Positions 1 through 10,322 of a DNA stretch of 64,000 nt are shown in pieces. The stretch's first letter is position 1, and every line of letters starts with the position of its first letter. The DNA is taken from the NCBI GenBank assembly GCA_024180945.1, contig JAKSGN010000007.1, positions 2,108,001-2,172,000 on the forward strand. Reading direction: 5' to 3'. The notes under the pieces were generated by a model. That model searched no databases, had not been told where the DNA came from, and was given only the letters and a program-made list of their open reading frames with translations. The translations under genes and the position numbers were made by a program. The DNA is from Macrophomina tecta (Eukaryota; Ascomycota; Dothideomycetes; Botryosphaeriales; Botryosphaeriaceae).

Positions 1-2514
1 GCCGCCGGCGCCGGGCATGACGAGCGAACGCCAGGATCGCCCAAATCCTTGATCAAGGTAGACGGGACCCATGAGCCGTGCAACGAGCTCGGCTTTTGTG
101 GCCGGACGGCTAAACGCGCGGTCCGTAAGCATGCGGGATTGATAGAGCCAAGATATCATCTCTGCGAGGTTACGCGACTCGTGTGGGAGGGCCATGTTGC
201 TGCGACCGCGGATGAGCATGAAAAGTCCAACCAGGTAAAAGGCCAAGAAAACGCAGAGTGCGTAGTATGCCGCGGGGTGTGCCGCGACGCGGAGCTCGCC
301 ATCGTCAGGATAGTATTGTGTGAAGAAGAGACCCGAAGCGAGGACCGGAAGAGTTAAAGCGTTTGTCAACGACATGAAAGAGAAGAAAGCAACGCGCCAG
401 TGATGATTGGCCACCGCTGTAAGTGTTACAGAGATCGGCAAACGGGCGGAGTAGTCCAAGAGGATGGAGACTTCGGCGGAGGCGCCACCCGGGTTGCTCA
501 GTGCCTCAAAGGGTGCCAAGCGGCGGAACGCCAAATCTAGAGTTTGGAAGAAGAGGTAGAGGAACATTGTGAGCAGGATAGGCAGGAACGAGTAGAGAAA
601 GTTCGAGCTCGAGAAGCCGGCTGGGTTGGCGGCAACAGGAACCAGAGGCCGAAATCCATCAATCACTGCGTTGTGGACGAAGCTGACAATGAGGAAAGCC
701 AAGTACAGAACAGAAGCGCTGACAAGCCAACCTACCACATAAGAATCGGTCAAAAACCATGGCAGGTAGCGTCTTCGTACTGCTTCAGCCCGGATGTCCA
801 TGCGGATATCGCCAGGTCTGCCAGCCTCGAGATCTGCGTCATCGGGTGCAAAGTCCTGCTTTTCTCTGATTCTGCCTTGTACGACAGTATACCTCCGAGT
901 TCCTCCGCCGGGTTCACCAATACCGTAAAAGATATCATTGGGCCGTCTTGAAGTATTCCAATAACCAAGGCGATCTGTGCGACTGGCAAGCCTCTCTCTG
1001 AAGTCTTCAGCATCTTCCAAAATCTCGGTATCGTTGTAGTCGCCGACGACGTTGGACCTTTCGAGGAGTGCGGCATAATCAGCAATGGAGCGCGGGTCCC
1101 ACTTCAGGCCGGTGGGTTTCCGAAGCTGGACATAAAGGAGGAGGATGCCGGCAATGAGGACGAAATATAGCACGACAACGGTCCAAATGACACCCTGAAC
1201 TGCCAACCACCTCCAGGTGCCATTGCGCAAATCGCCGTAAAAGCGAACATTGTAAGCAGAGCCGAGGAGCGGTATTGAGAAGAGGAAAATCCACGAGATA
1301 ACGAAGAAGATACCGATAAGAGGTTGGCCGGCGCGGAAATGCTGAAGAGTCGGATAGAGGAACTGGGTGGGAAATAAGTCAAGGAAGACGCCCTCGGACC
1401 GAGGTTTGGATGCGTCGTCGGCCAGGGCCATGAATGGAGAAATCCTCTGTACAGCGGCAGCAATTTGGTGCAGCCACATCAAAATAATCATGCCGAAGAT
1501 GGTTGGCAAATATTGGAAAAGGAAATATCTGCCATCGCCTAGGCTGCCATAATCGAGAAGGCCGGAATATGTATCGGACCACACAGCGCTGACAATCATG
1601 CCCGTTATCATGAGGATGCAGAGAAACGTGAAAATAGCCAGCCAGAGAGGGCGAAGAATGGATGGTAAAAATCTGAGAGCAGGGAATTGAACCGACTTGG
1701 TCTGGGGATGGTATGGAACGAAAATGTCTCGTTGTTGCACTGCAGACGATTAGCATGTAAATGTCTCGGACGAGGGAGCCATACTAACCGTTCAGTGGCT
1801 CCGGTGGAGGTGGGCGGGACGGGTTCCTCTCCGGAACGTCGTAGGTTGGATTCTGCGGCACGTAACCTACGGGTTCTTGCGGAATAAGCGGCTGCACAGG
1901 GTAATCCTGTGTGCTGCTCCCACGACCAGCCGCGGGATATTTTCTCGAGCCACGGACCTCCTCGTCGCGGGTGAGCTGGTCAATGGCGAAGCGAATGTAG
2001 GGGGTGTCATCGACGCCGGGAGTGGTCGACAGCGATTCGGAGTCCATGGTGCTCTTCCGACGAGGGTCGGGCGGGCCGCGCGACGACCACGAAGGCATTG
2101 AGCGCTGGGGCGCGGAGGATTCGGCGAAGTTGACCGAGCGGGGCAGGGCCTGGTTCGCCTCGTACGGCTGGCGAAGCTCGGGCACGGTGGACAGGTGGTG
2201 GGGGTGGGTTATCTGCTCATGGCTCTGCAGCGGGGTGTGGTAGAGCTCGGGAGTGTCGGTATGGCGGATGATGGTGTTTTGCGAGCGGTCATCGCCAGGG
2301 TCGGTGGAGATTTCAGAGACGGTGTAGTAGTCCTCGGAAGCGGAGATGCTCTGCTGAGAAGCGCTGCGCTGGATCTGAGGCCGGGAAACTGCACGCGCTG
2401 TCAGACAAGATCATGCATGGCGGCGGGGCGCGTGCGGGAGAGCGCCTCGGCTGGGGTGGGCGGTGACGTACCGTTTGTGTTCTTGAGCGCGAGCAACGGC
2501 TCGTTCGAACTCAT
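1..2514 (-). CDS. DUF3433 multi-pass membrane protein (3' end beyond window)
   Basis: Partial gene: the reading frame is still open at base 1. Three exons fit: 2472-2514, 1789-2397 and <1-1739, joined by GT-AG introns of 74 and 49 bp with matching phase. The start is the only ATG before the first donor and gives MSSNEPLLALKN. The N-terminal ~220 residues are Pro/Ser/Arg-rich and cytosolic in character, ending in a stretch with DTPYIRFAIDQLTRDEEVRG. Hydrophobic segments follow, then the block YAALLERSNVVGDYNDTEIL...RTDRLGYWNTS...DIFYGIGE, then more membrane segments and YQSRMLTDRAFSRPATKAEL. These blocks are characteristic of fungal DUF3433 proteins, which usually carry two such domains and about 1200 residues, so a sizeable C-terminal part lies outside. 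Molecular function is not established for the family; plasma-membrane or endomembrane location is inferred. Confidence 0.85.
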
Positions 2515-3439
2515 GTCGCGCGTGACTATTCGGCGGACAAGAATGTGGATAGTGTACAGGGCGACATTGCGGGGACGGGTGTGGGAGTGGAATTTGGCGT
2601 GCGAGGATATATGCGCTCGTGGGCGCGGCTGGGAGGCTGGGATGGTGGCTGGAGGGAGGCAGAGCTGGCGCTGCGCTGCGACGCGGCGGCCCCGGCCCGA
2701 GACTGGATCTGCACACGGCCGGAGAGGCTCGCCATGGGCCTGCCCTGTTTTTCACGCGACCGTGCTCCCACGTCGCAGCCCGCAGCCTCGCCAGCGACGT
2801 GTCGTGGTGGTGGTGATGATGCGGTCATGGCCGAGTGCACGCGCCCCGTCCAGCAGCGCCAGTGCGCGCCATCAGGTGGGTGCCTGGCCGATCCGCGCCG
2901 CCCGAGCTCCCAGACAGCCTGTGCAACCCTTCGCTCAACGTCCACGGTCACTCCTCCTCAGCCCCCATTCTAGAACGCTGCCAGTCAGCCACTCGTCCCT
3001 GGCCCCTTTGCCACCGGCCTTACTCATCGCCCGTGCCATTGAGACTGCGCTGGCAGCCTCTTCCGCCGCCCCGGCTGATGCCGTGCTCGCTGGTTGCTGA
3101 ACGGCTGGACTTCGAAACATGATGCATATGCTTGTTGCCGCCCTGCAAATCGTGCGGCTCTGCAATTGGACCGATGCTGATCCTGTCCTTTCTGCTGTCC
3201 GCTTCACGCGCAGCCTGCGCTTCTTCCACCAGTCGTTTTACTTGCGTGCGGTGAACACGTCTATCCATGACAAGCCTGCTGCACGATGCGTTCGTATTGC
3301 AGCATCTATCCCCTGCATCTCACGCGAAGTTGCGCTTATCCATAGGCTGCCCTATGAATCCTCTCCAGAGGTGCCTGGCTTGCTCACCAAGCTTCTCGCG
3401 GTAAGTATGCTGCTTTTCGGCGTGGCGCAACAAGACCGA
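2515..3439. other. Intergenic, GC-rich, upstream of the DUF3433 gene
   Basis: Long overlapping open frames on both strands reflect high GC content; none shows a recognisable domain. It should contain the promoter of the leftward DUF3433 gene. Confidence 0.5.
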
Positions 3440-3650
3440 GGAAGCCCGTGTTATCGGCATCGCAATTCGGGATACTCGTTACCGACCTGGGAGATGTCCC
3501 TACTACTCCAAGAAAGCGTGCCATTGCGAGCAGAAGCGACATGGCCAAGTACACAAACGCATAGCCGCCATCTGCAGCGCCCCACCATACGTAGTCCTGA
3601 CAACAGAACCAGCAATCACACCATCACCACATAGGAGGTGCTGATTCCGT
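3440..3650 (-). pseudogene. Remnant of an MFS transporter C-terminal end
   Basis: Read leftward, one frame gives GVIAGSVVRTTYGG and a second, overlapping frame gives ADGGYAFVYLAMSLLLAMARFLGVVG. Placed end to end these resemble the last two membrane segments of an MFS permease, in which an alanine/glycine-rich helix and a GG.DGGYAFVYLAM-type segment are usual. The two halves are out of frame with each other near 3570. No upstream MFS sequence is visible. I infer a decayed fragment; the similarity is short and could be coincidence. Confidence 0.35.
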
Positions 3651-3795
3651 CATGTGGAGCGTAAGCGTCTGAATAGGCGCCAAAAGAAGGTCTCGGCTTG
3701 CCGTGAGACATCGAGCACAATAATTCTATCATTGGCTTGCATAGGTCGACTGCCTGGGTATTCTACTTCCACCGCTACGAAGCACCAAACCGCGC

Positions 3796-4869
3796 CTAAG
3801 CCTTGCTGCCTCCGTACTTTCTAATCAACCCCCTCATGATGCTCACAGCACCCGACTTATACCCACCGCCAAAAAGCGCATGATGGTTCAGATGGTGATA
3901 TAGCTCGTACAACGCAACCCTATCTTCATACTCCTCCACCGGCTCCGTCTTCGGACACAGCTGGTGGTACTCCTTCAAAAAGCTTCCTCCAAACCCGCCA
4001 AACATTTTCATGATGCCCAGCTCATACTCACTGTGCGCATAGCAAGCGCTCGGATCATAGACCACCTCCTCGACCTCGGCATCCATGCTCCCAATCCTGC
4101 CTGCTGACGCATTCCCCGACCATAGATCCCCATGCACCACGACAGGCGTTACGCCCTTCCCGTTGTTGAGGTGCTCATCGCCAATCAGCCGCGGCACGAC
4201 CTCGTCTGCCGTCCGCGTCACCAGGTCGCGCAGCTCTTTGTCGCTCCCGTTGCTCTTCTCCGACTGGCGCAGGATGAAACGCAGCCGGTTCTCGGCGTAG
4301 AACTCGGCCCAGCTGGACTTGTAGCTATTATCCTGCGGTGTGTCCCCGCAGCACGTGGTCACCGGGAAGCCGAACTGCGGCTTGTCGAAGCCGTCGGGCG
4401 TAGGCGCGGGCGTGGTGTGCAGCTTGGCGAGCTTGGAGGCGAGCGACTCGCCCGAGGCGGAGCCGCGGGCGAGGCGCGAGCCAAGGTGCAGGAAGTCGGT
4501 GACGAGGAAGGACGTTGACGGGGAAGAGGAGAACTGGCCGTGGCCGAAGGACTTGGGGCAGAGGTTGGGGACAGCATCGTGGATGGCGTTGAGGGAGGCG
4601 TGTTCGCCTGGGGGAACGTGGGGTCAGCGGTCTGCGGATCAGTGGGGGGGATGTGAGCGGGGGCACTCCGCGCGCGCACCTTTGAACATGATGGCTGCTT
4701 CGTCGCCCTTGCCGCTCTTCATGAAGAATTGCTTTTCCTTGCCGTCGGGCAGCGTCGCCACGATCTTGGACGTCGAGGCTGACGACATGCCTCCTCCGCC
4801 AGCGGACGAGACGCTAGCGGCGGAGGGGTCCACGCCAATTGCTCGGGCTACGGCGGTGTCGAGCTTCAT
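3796..4869 (-). CDS. Fructosamine/ketosamine-3-kinase
   Basis: Phosphorylates Amadori (fructosamine/ribulosamine) adducts on proteins so that they break down, a cytosolic protein-repair role in the family. Two exons, 4680-4869 and 3796-4607, joined by a 72-bp intron, give 333 residues, normal for the family. The N-terminal lobe includes STSKIVATLPDGKEKQFFMKS and the start of the second exon reads GEHASLNAIHDAVPNLCP. The kinase-like catalytic loop is VVVHGDLWSGNAS, followed by VVYDPSACYAHSEYELGIMKMFGG and FLKEYHQLCPKTEPVEEYEDRVALYELYHHLNH, all classic Fructosamin_kin blocks. I chose MKLDTAVARAIGVDP as the start. An in-frame upstream ATG at 4914 would add MLRPLRYITTRSVST, which looks like a mitochondrial presequence, so dual targeting is possible. 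Confidence 0.93.
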
Positions 4870-5448
4870 GGTGGATACACTTCGTGTAGTGATGTAGCGG
4901 AGGGGGCGGAGCATGAGGGTTTGAAGTGTTGTGACATTTTAAGGTGCGGTGGGAGAGCTCCGAGTTGAGCGCGATATGACGTCCCTGCTGCAGGGGCCGG
5001 AGGGAGCTTGGGTCACCCTTCCCCCACAATGAACGCGTCAACGGAGATCATTTCGTCAATTATACCTGCGGTGAAACATTGCGTAAAGCAGCGCACAATG
5101 GACTGAATTCTGCATGCGTGAGGTTTCTAGGTCATCAATCAGCCTGAGCTCTAGGCTACTTGTCCTCCTGCCTTAACACTCATTTCCAGCCGTCCTTAAG
5201 CGGTCATTCTAAGAACCCTGCAGATCATCCTTCTTATTTTGAGAAGCGGAAGTATTTCTCCAAATGCATGTGTCTAACCAAATTGATATTCTTCACGGCC
5301 GGGTAATTGGCTTAGCTTGCTGTAGTAAAGGGCATTCTCACTTGCACGCTAGCCTTGCGCATGGCAAAGTAGCGAAATGATGGAAACGGAGCTAAGGGCT
5401 CCAGAGCAGACCCGGGGCAACGAGCGCAAGTCCACTCGCTCCCAGTAA
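4870..5448. other. Intergenic spacer
   Basis: Upstream region of the kinase gene and 3' flank of the lactonase gene. No coding or RNA signal recognised. Confidence 0.5.
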
Positions 5449-6454
5449 TTAAGTGTAGGCATGCGGAGCGTGCTTGTACTTATTGAAAGTCTCCTTGCAA
5501 TGGCCCAAGACCAACCTCGCGCCCGTCCTTCTCTGCAACATACGGACCATCTGGTGACTCCTAACCCAATCATCGTGATCACGCGCCAGCCAACCCTGAG
5601 GATGAGATGCTTCGTAGTTCTCACGGACATGGTACTGGTCTGTGGTGAAAATCCAAGTTCCGGAATCCTTGAGGTTGGCTTGAAGGATGCAAAGGCCTGG
5701 AGTGTGGCCAGGTGCGTGTCGTAGAATGAGCCCTTGCGCAATTTCGAGGGAATCACCATGGAAAGGAGTCCAATTCAAGTCGAAAGTGAGATGTTGAGGA
5801 AGGTATACGCCCAGGTCGGATTTGCTTGCCACGCTGTAAAAGGCGTGTTTGAGCTCTTTCTCATGGACATAGATCGGCACGTCTGTGCCGCGGAAATATT
5901 CAAGGCCGCCAGCGTGGTCGAGATGGAGATGTCCCATGATGACCGCCGTCACGTCGGAAATTTCATGGCCAGTCTTTGCAATTTGAGACTCGAGTTCCTG
6001 GTCAGGGTCGTAGTTGGCCTGGGCGAAAATGTCGTTCAACGGAGCCCCCCAATTCTTCGAATAGTCTCTACCAGCCCCTGTCTCAAACAGTATCAACCCT
6101 TCAGTTGGATGTTCGATGAGAGCTGAAACAATGACTAGTTCACGCCGTTCCGAGATCTTTTTGGCGTTCGAGGCAGTGGTGCTTCCACCCTGACACGATT
6201 AGCACCTACACAGACCCAAAATGAGATACGACTGCATACTCCTCGTTTGAACCAGCCCTCATCAGCTTCCATGTTGCCGAGGTGCAGAAGCTGGGATGTC
6301 AGTACTACGGAAGCAGGCAACTCAAGAATAACAGTCGTACCCACAGCTTCGTGCCCTTTCTAATCTGTCAGCGGGTATGTCTAGCAGTCGTTACCGAAAG
6401 GGCTTGAGCACATGCCTCGGGGGCCTGGATCAGATTATCCATAGAAATGACCAT
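5449..6454 (-). CDS. AHL-lactonase-like metallo-beta-lactamase-fold hydrolase
   Basis: Member of the metallo-beta-lactamase superfamily closest in motif to N-acyl-homoserine lactonases. The metal motif HLHLDHAGG lies near residues 125-133. Later metal-site positions appear as RHAPGHTPGLCIL, FTTDQYHV and VLGHCKETF. The beginning, KGTKLWLLHLGNMEADEGWFKRGGGS, matches fungal members. Exons: 5449-6189, 6240-6290, 6341-6364 and a first exon starting at ATG 6454. The first join is uncertain. A GT-AG choice leaves only a 30-bp intron (6365-6394), whereas a GC-AG choice (donor GAG/GCATGT at 6415) gives a 51-bp intron and a 284-residue protein. No signal peptide is visible, so it is probably cytosolic. 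The natural substrate could be another lactone or ester. Confidence 0.85.
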
Positions 6455-7560
6455 GGTTTCGAGTGTGTGTTAGATAATTTATTCAGTAGAGAATATGCTG
6501 AATAGACGTCGGCCTGAAGAGAGGAGGCAAAGCAGCAACGAGAACTTTTGTATGACTTCACGTCACCCCGAGCAGCTCGGTCTCTCGGAGAAGATTACGG
6601 AATATGGGCATCATTGTGGGCCAGCCTTCTCACGCGAACTTGTCTCTCTAGTCAGCAGGGAAGTCAAACTACTAAGTTGCCGTCGACGACGACCCTGTGG
6701 AGCGCGCTGGCTACCGATAATCGCTGTGTTGGGAGCTCTTTTTCCGCATGAAATGGGTGAATTTGAACGCTACGGATGTTCGTCGATCGTTCTGATAGAC
6801 GATTCACCCGACTCATACAAGCGTGGCATACAGACGTCTTAGAGGGTACAACTTGTCCAGGGCGGATAACCACTTGCAATAGGTCGCCCGGCCGCCGCCT
6901 GCGGATGTCGCCATAGCCCTCAAGAATTGTCCGGTTGGTTGGAGGATCCTCCAAGGAATCTTCTGTGTCCGGGTCCAAGCCATTGCAACTTTCAGATTCT
7001 GTTCTTCACTAATACTACGAGAAAAGCCGTCACAGCGCCTGGGGAGTAGGTGAGGGCGCAAAATCCGCGAAATGTTCACGATTGGTGCCCAGGCCCGAGG
7101 CCGCCGCGAGAGACTTGACAAATTCGAGATCCACAGTGGGATTTCCGCATGTCGTAATACAGCCGACAACGCAGGGCGGGCTTGGAAGCGGGGCGGGACG
7201 TGGGTGCGTCGCATTCTGAGGAACGTCATCTGCCCTGGAGACTCATCGAAGAGGTGCGGGTGAAGTTGAGAGCGGCGCACCCGGCGAGCGCGTGCTGGGG
7301 TGGCAGTGCTTCTTTTCACCTGCTGGGCACGGATCTTGTTTCGATCGCCGCTTCCCCTAGCGCCGCCGATAGCTATTCATGGCGTCAGCCCGTTAATCGG
7401 TCACTTACGACGCCTAACGCCTGTCCTACAATGCGCCGCTGAGTCGCATACTTCCGGCCTGCAGACTCCTGCAAGGGCGCATCCTCTCTTCTACCGCCCA
7501 TCTCCCACGCCTCCGCTTGCCCCAGCCTGGAATTCCTCACACCTCTGTCCGCAGCCCACC
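6455..7560. other. Intergenic region between divergent genes
   Basis: Holds the promoters of the leftward lactonase and rightward DUF3405 genes. Several open frames exist but none carries a recognisable domain or sensible splice structure. Confidence 0.5.
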
Positions 7561-9274
7561 ATGGCGCGGCGCTCGTCGACCTTCCTGCTCGCATTCCTGC
7601 TGCTCCTCGGCGTCTTCTTCTTCACGGGCTCGCCCACCCGCTCGCTCCACCACAGGAGGGCCTTTAAAGCCTGCGTCCTCGACCCGGAGCTGGCAAAGCG
7701 CGCTCAACGTGCCAAGATCCCGACCAAAACTGACAACCAGAGTGCGTTTCAACCCTCGCCAGCCCCACGTTGTGCGACTTCGAGCTGACAGCTGAAAAGC
7801 CCTCCGTCAACTCTTTGGCATCCCGAATCTCCTTGACAGCTACAGCCACTGTTACGACGCAAACACCCGCCTGGTTCCCTACGGTTTCGACCAACACCAA
7901 CAATATACCGACGGAAAGGCCATCTGGGCTGGTCGCGACTGGCGGAGGGAGCAGCATGAGTGTGCCGTGAAGAACGGCCTGCTTCCAGGCCTCCATACCA
8001 AGAATCGCAAGCGTTTTCATCTACCCGATCAGGACTCCCAACGCTATCTGACCACTCAGCCCGCAAAGAAGGATACGAAGAACGTCGTCCCCCGCACTGC
8101 CGTGGTTATGAGGACATCGGATAATTTCAATTGGGCTGGGGACATCACCGCTTACCTCAGGTCTATGATAGTTGAGTTGTCCTTGGAGTCCGGAGGCGTG
8201 TATGAGCTATTCCTTTTGATTCAGGTCAAGGACCTGAAGCAGCATATTTTCCTGGATCCGGAGGCCTACGATCGCGTGTTGCGCAAACACGTTCCTGAGG
8301 AGTTCCGCGGCATGGCGTACCTATGGAACGAGAACCTACTCAAGGCCTGGTATCCGGAAGTCCCTAACCACAGGTGAGGCAGCACAGCCCTCCACCTTTC
8401 TGTCTAGTGCTAACCGGCATAAAGCTACATTCATCAGGCGTACCAGGCATTGCAGCTCTTCTCGCAACTCATCGCCCCTGACTTTGACTACTTCTGGCAA
8501 TTCGAGATGGATTGGCGCGCAACCACACCTCACCTCAGGGCGTTCGAACGTATGGCTATGTGGGCTAAAGAGCAGCCACGACTCTACCTAAACAACATGA
8601 ATTCGGCATGGTATATTCCCAGCCTGCAGGGCTCGTGGCATGACCTATGGATGCTCATGAACGAGACGCTTTGGAACGATAAGCGTGCTGCTGAAGTCCG
8701 TGAGCATGGCAAGAGCTGGGGGGTCGGGGAAGAAGCTGATCTCATCACCCTTGCTCCAATCGTCGATGTTCGTACAACGGATTTCTGGCTTTTCCGTGGC
8801 ATGGTCCACAATGATCCATTTCAAATCAAGGCCAAAAAGCTGCCCCACTTTGCCGCTCCGGTAGCCATGACGCGCACTTCCAAACGCCTTCTCAGCACGG
8901 TCCATACCCTCCAGCAACAGTACGGCTTTTGGATGGCGTCCGAGGCCACTATGGAAACAATTGCCTACCATAAAGGTTATAAGGCGGTTCACGTCCAACA
9001 TCCAGTCTTTTTCAACGGCTCGGAAACCGATAAGATGATTGATTGGCTATTTAACTCTGGTGGCCCCGAGAATCTGGGGGGTGGACCTGATAGCCAGTAC
9101 AATTGGGAAGGTGCTGCACACAAAGTTCTGGAGAAGCTGACCTGGTGGTGGCCTCGTGAAGGATACGACCACTATCCGCAGCATGTGTGGTCTGATTTCC
9201 TCAGGAAAGATGCATGCTTACCTCCGGGAATGTTCCACCCCTTCAAGTGGGAGAAGTACAAGTCCCCGAAATGA
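7561..9274 (+). CDS. DUF3405 family type II membrane protein
   Basis: Exons 7561-7741, 7800-8373 and 8425-9274 with 58- and 51-bp introns give 534 residues. Residues ~7-24 (STFLLAFLLLLGVFFFTG) form a signal anchor, preceded by MARR, as in type II Golgi/ER membrane proteins. The luminal part contains DANTRLVPYGF, VPRTAVVMRTSDNFNW, YELFLLIQVKD, FDYFWQFEMDWR, SWGVGEEADLITLAPI and YHKGYKAVHVQHPVFFNG, the conserved blocks of fungal DUF3405 proteins. The domain is often thought to be glycosyltransferase-like because of its architecture, but no activity is assigned; that is inference. The second exon was recovered by phase: the conserved TLRQLFGIPNLLDSY only reads in frame with this junction. Confidence 0.9.
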
Positions 9275-10008
9275 ATCTGGCACGGAAACCCTACGCTATT
9301 TCTTACCACCACGACAGCGTTTACCACACAACTCCACCTCGCCGCTGCTAGGTACGACCGTGCGAACCGGGCACGTGTGCAGTGAGGTAAGCTTCTCTTC
9401 TTCGTTGGTCCACAGCGCTAAGGAGGAGCGGCAACATAAGCCGCACCACTAAGATCTGAACGCCGATCGGCCTCCGCATGAGCTGCTGTTGCGCGTATTC
9501 GAAACGCCGAGAGCAGAATAAGCTTTTCTTAGAAGGAGAGACGTCATCTGAGAGTTCGGCAGTACGCGGTGTAACAGCGAAACTTGTTGTACGCACATGT
9601 CAATCTCTACAACGAAACAACTGTACGATAAGGCGTTTGAATTAATTTCCGACTGGATAGAGAGCTCCGATTAGATACCCACATATATTTCTAATGAATT
9701 TCGATGAAATGTCTCCAAAGCAGCCGTGCCGATCCAGATTTCTATCCACATCTCCGGAGCTCGTTTGAGTTTACCTTTGTCTTCCTGTCTTTTCCGCCTA
9801 AGCCAATCAGTCGTTTTTGATCTTGCAAGCCTGGTCACTACGTGGTCTATCTACTGCCGGCTCGGAAACTTTCTTTCCTTTCATTTCGCGATCCTTTGCT
9901 AGTCTCCGATCTACCGTTTAATAGCGTCGCAGTCATCAGGCGGCTCCCGGCATTTTCGTATCAAAGGTTGATGCTCCGTGATCTCTCAACATCTTCATTG
10001 GCACAATC
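9275..10008. other. Intergenic flank of the copia element
   Basis: 3' flank of the DUF3405 gene up to the outer end of the retrotransposon LTR. No gene or repeat recognised. It does not contain the missing 3' half of the dioxygenase gene found on the other side of the transposon block. Confidence 0.5.
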
Positions 10009-10238
10009 TGTTGAATTTGGGTGAGTGAAGAGTAGTGAGGTCAGAAAGAGAGTAGATTCTGCCTGTCTCCTGAGAGGGAGGTAGGTATGCTTTGCTTATA
10101 TACATAAATGAGTGCTTGAATAACCGAGGAGAATAGAAGCCGATATTGCTATCCGAAGCTTGTGAAGATGAGGAGTAGTGAGGAGGTGGCAAAGAGTAGA
10201 TGCTGATCTGTAGCAATAAGGCAAAATAGTCTGACACA
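10009..10238 (-). repeat. 3' LTR of the copia element
   Basis: Begins TGTGTCAGAC directly after the polypurine tract and, on the minus strand, ends ...CCAAATTCAACA, giving the TG...CA ends expected of an LTR. A TATA-like TATGTATATAAGC lies inside. About 230 bp. There is no second copy in the window for comparison, so the end is an inference. Confidence 0.65.
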
Positions 10239-10322
10239 CCCCCTTCACGACGTGTACGCTTGGGAGGGTCGTGATAGTAGAAGCAGCGTCGAGTGTACAA
10301 TAAAAGCAGTAGAGAATAGTGG

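Noticed and set aside
6813..7319. 168-codon minus-strand open frame
   Set aside because: No recognisable motif, Arg-rich composition, and it lies in the shared upstream region of two divergent genes.
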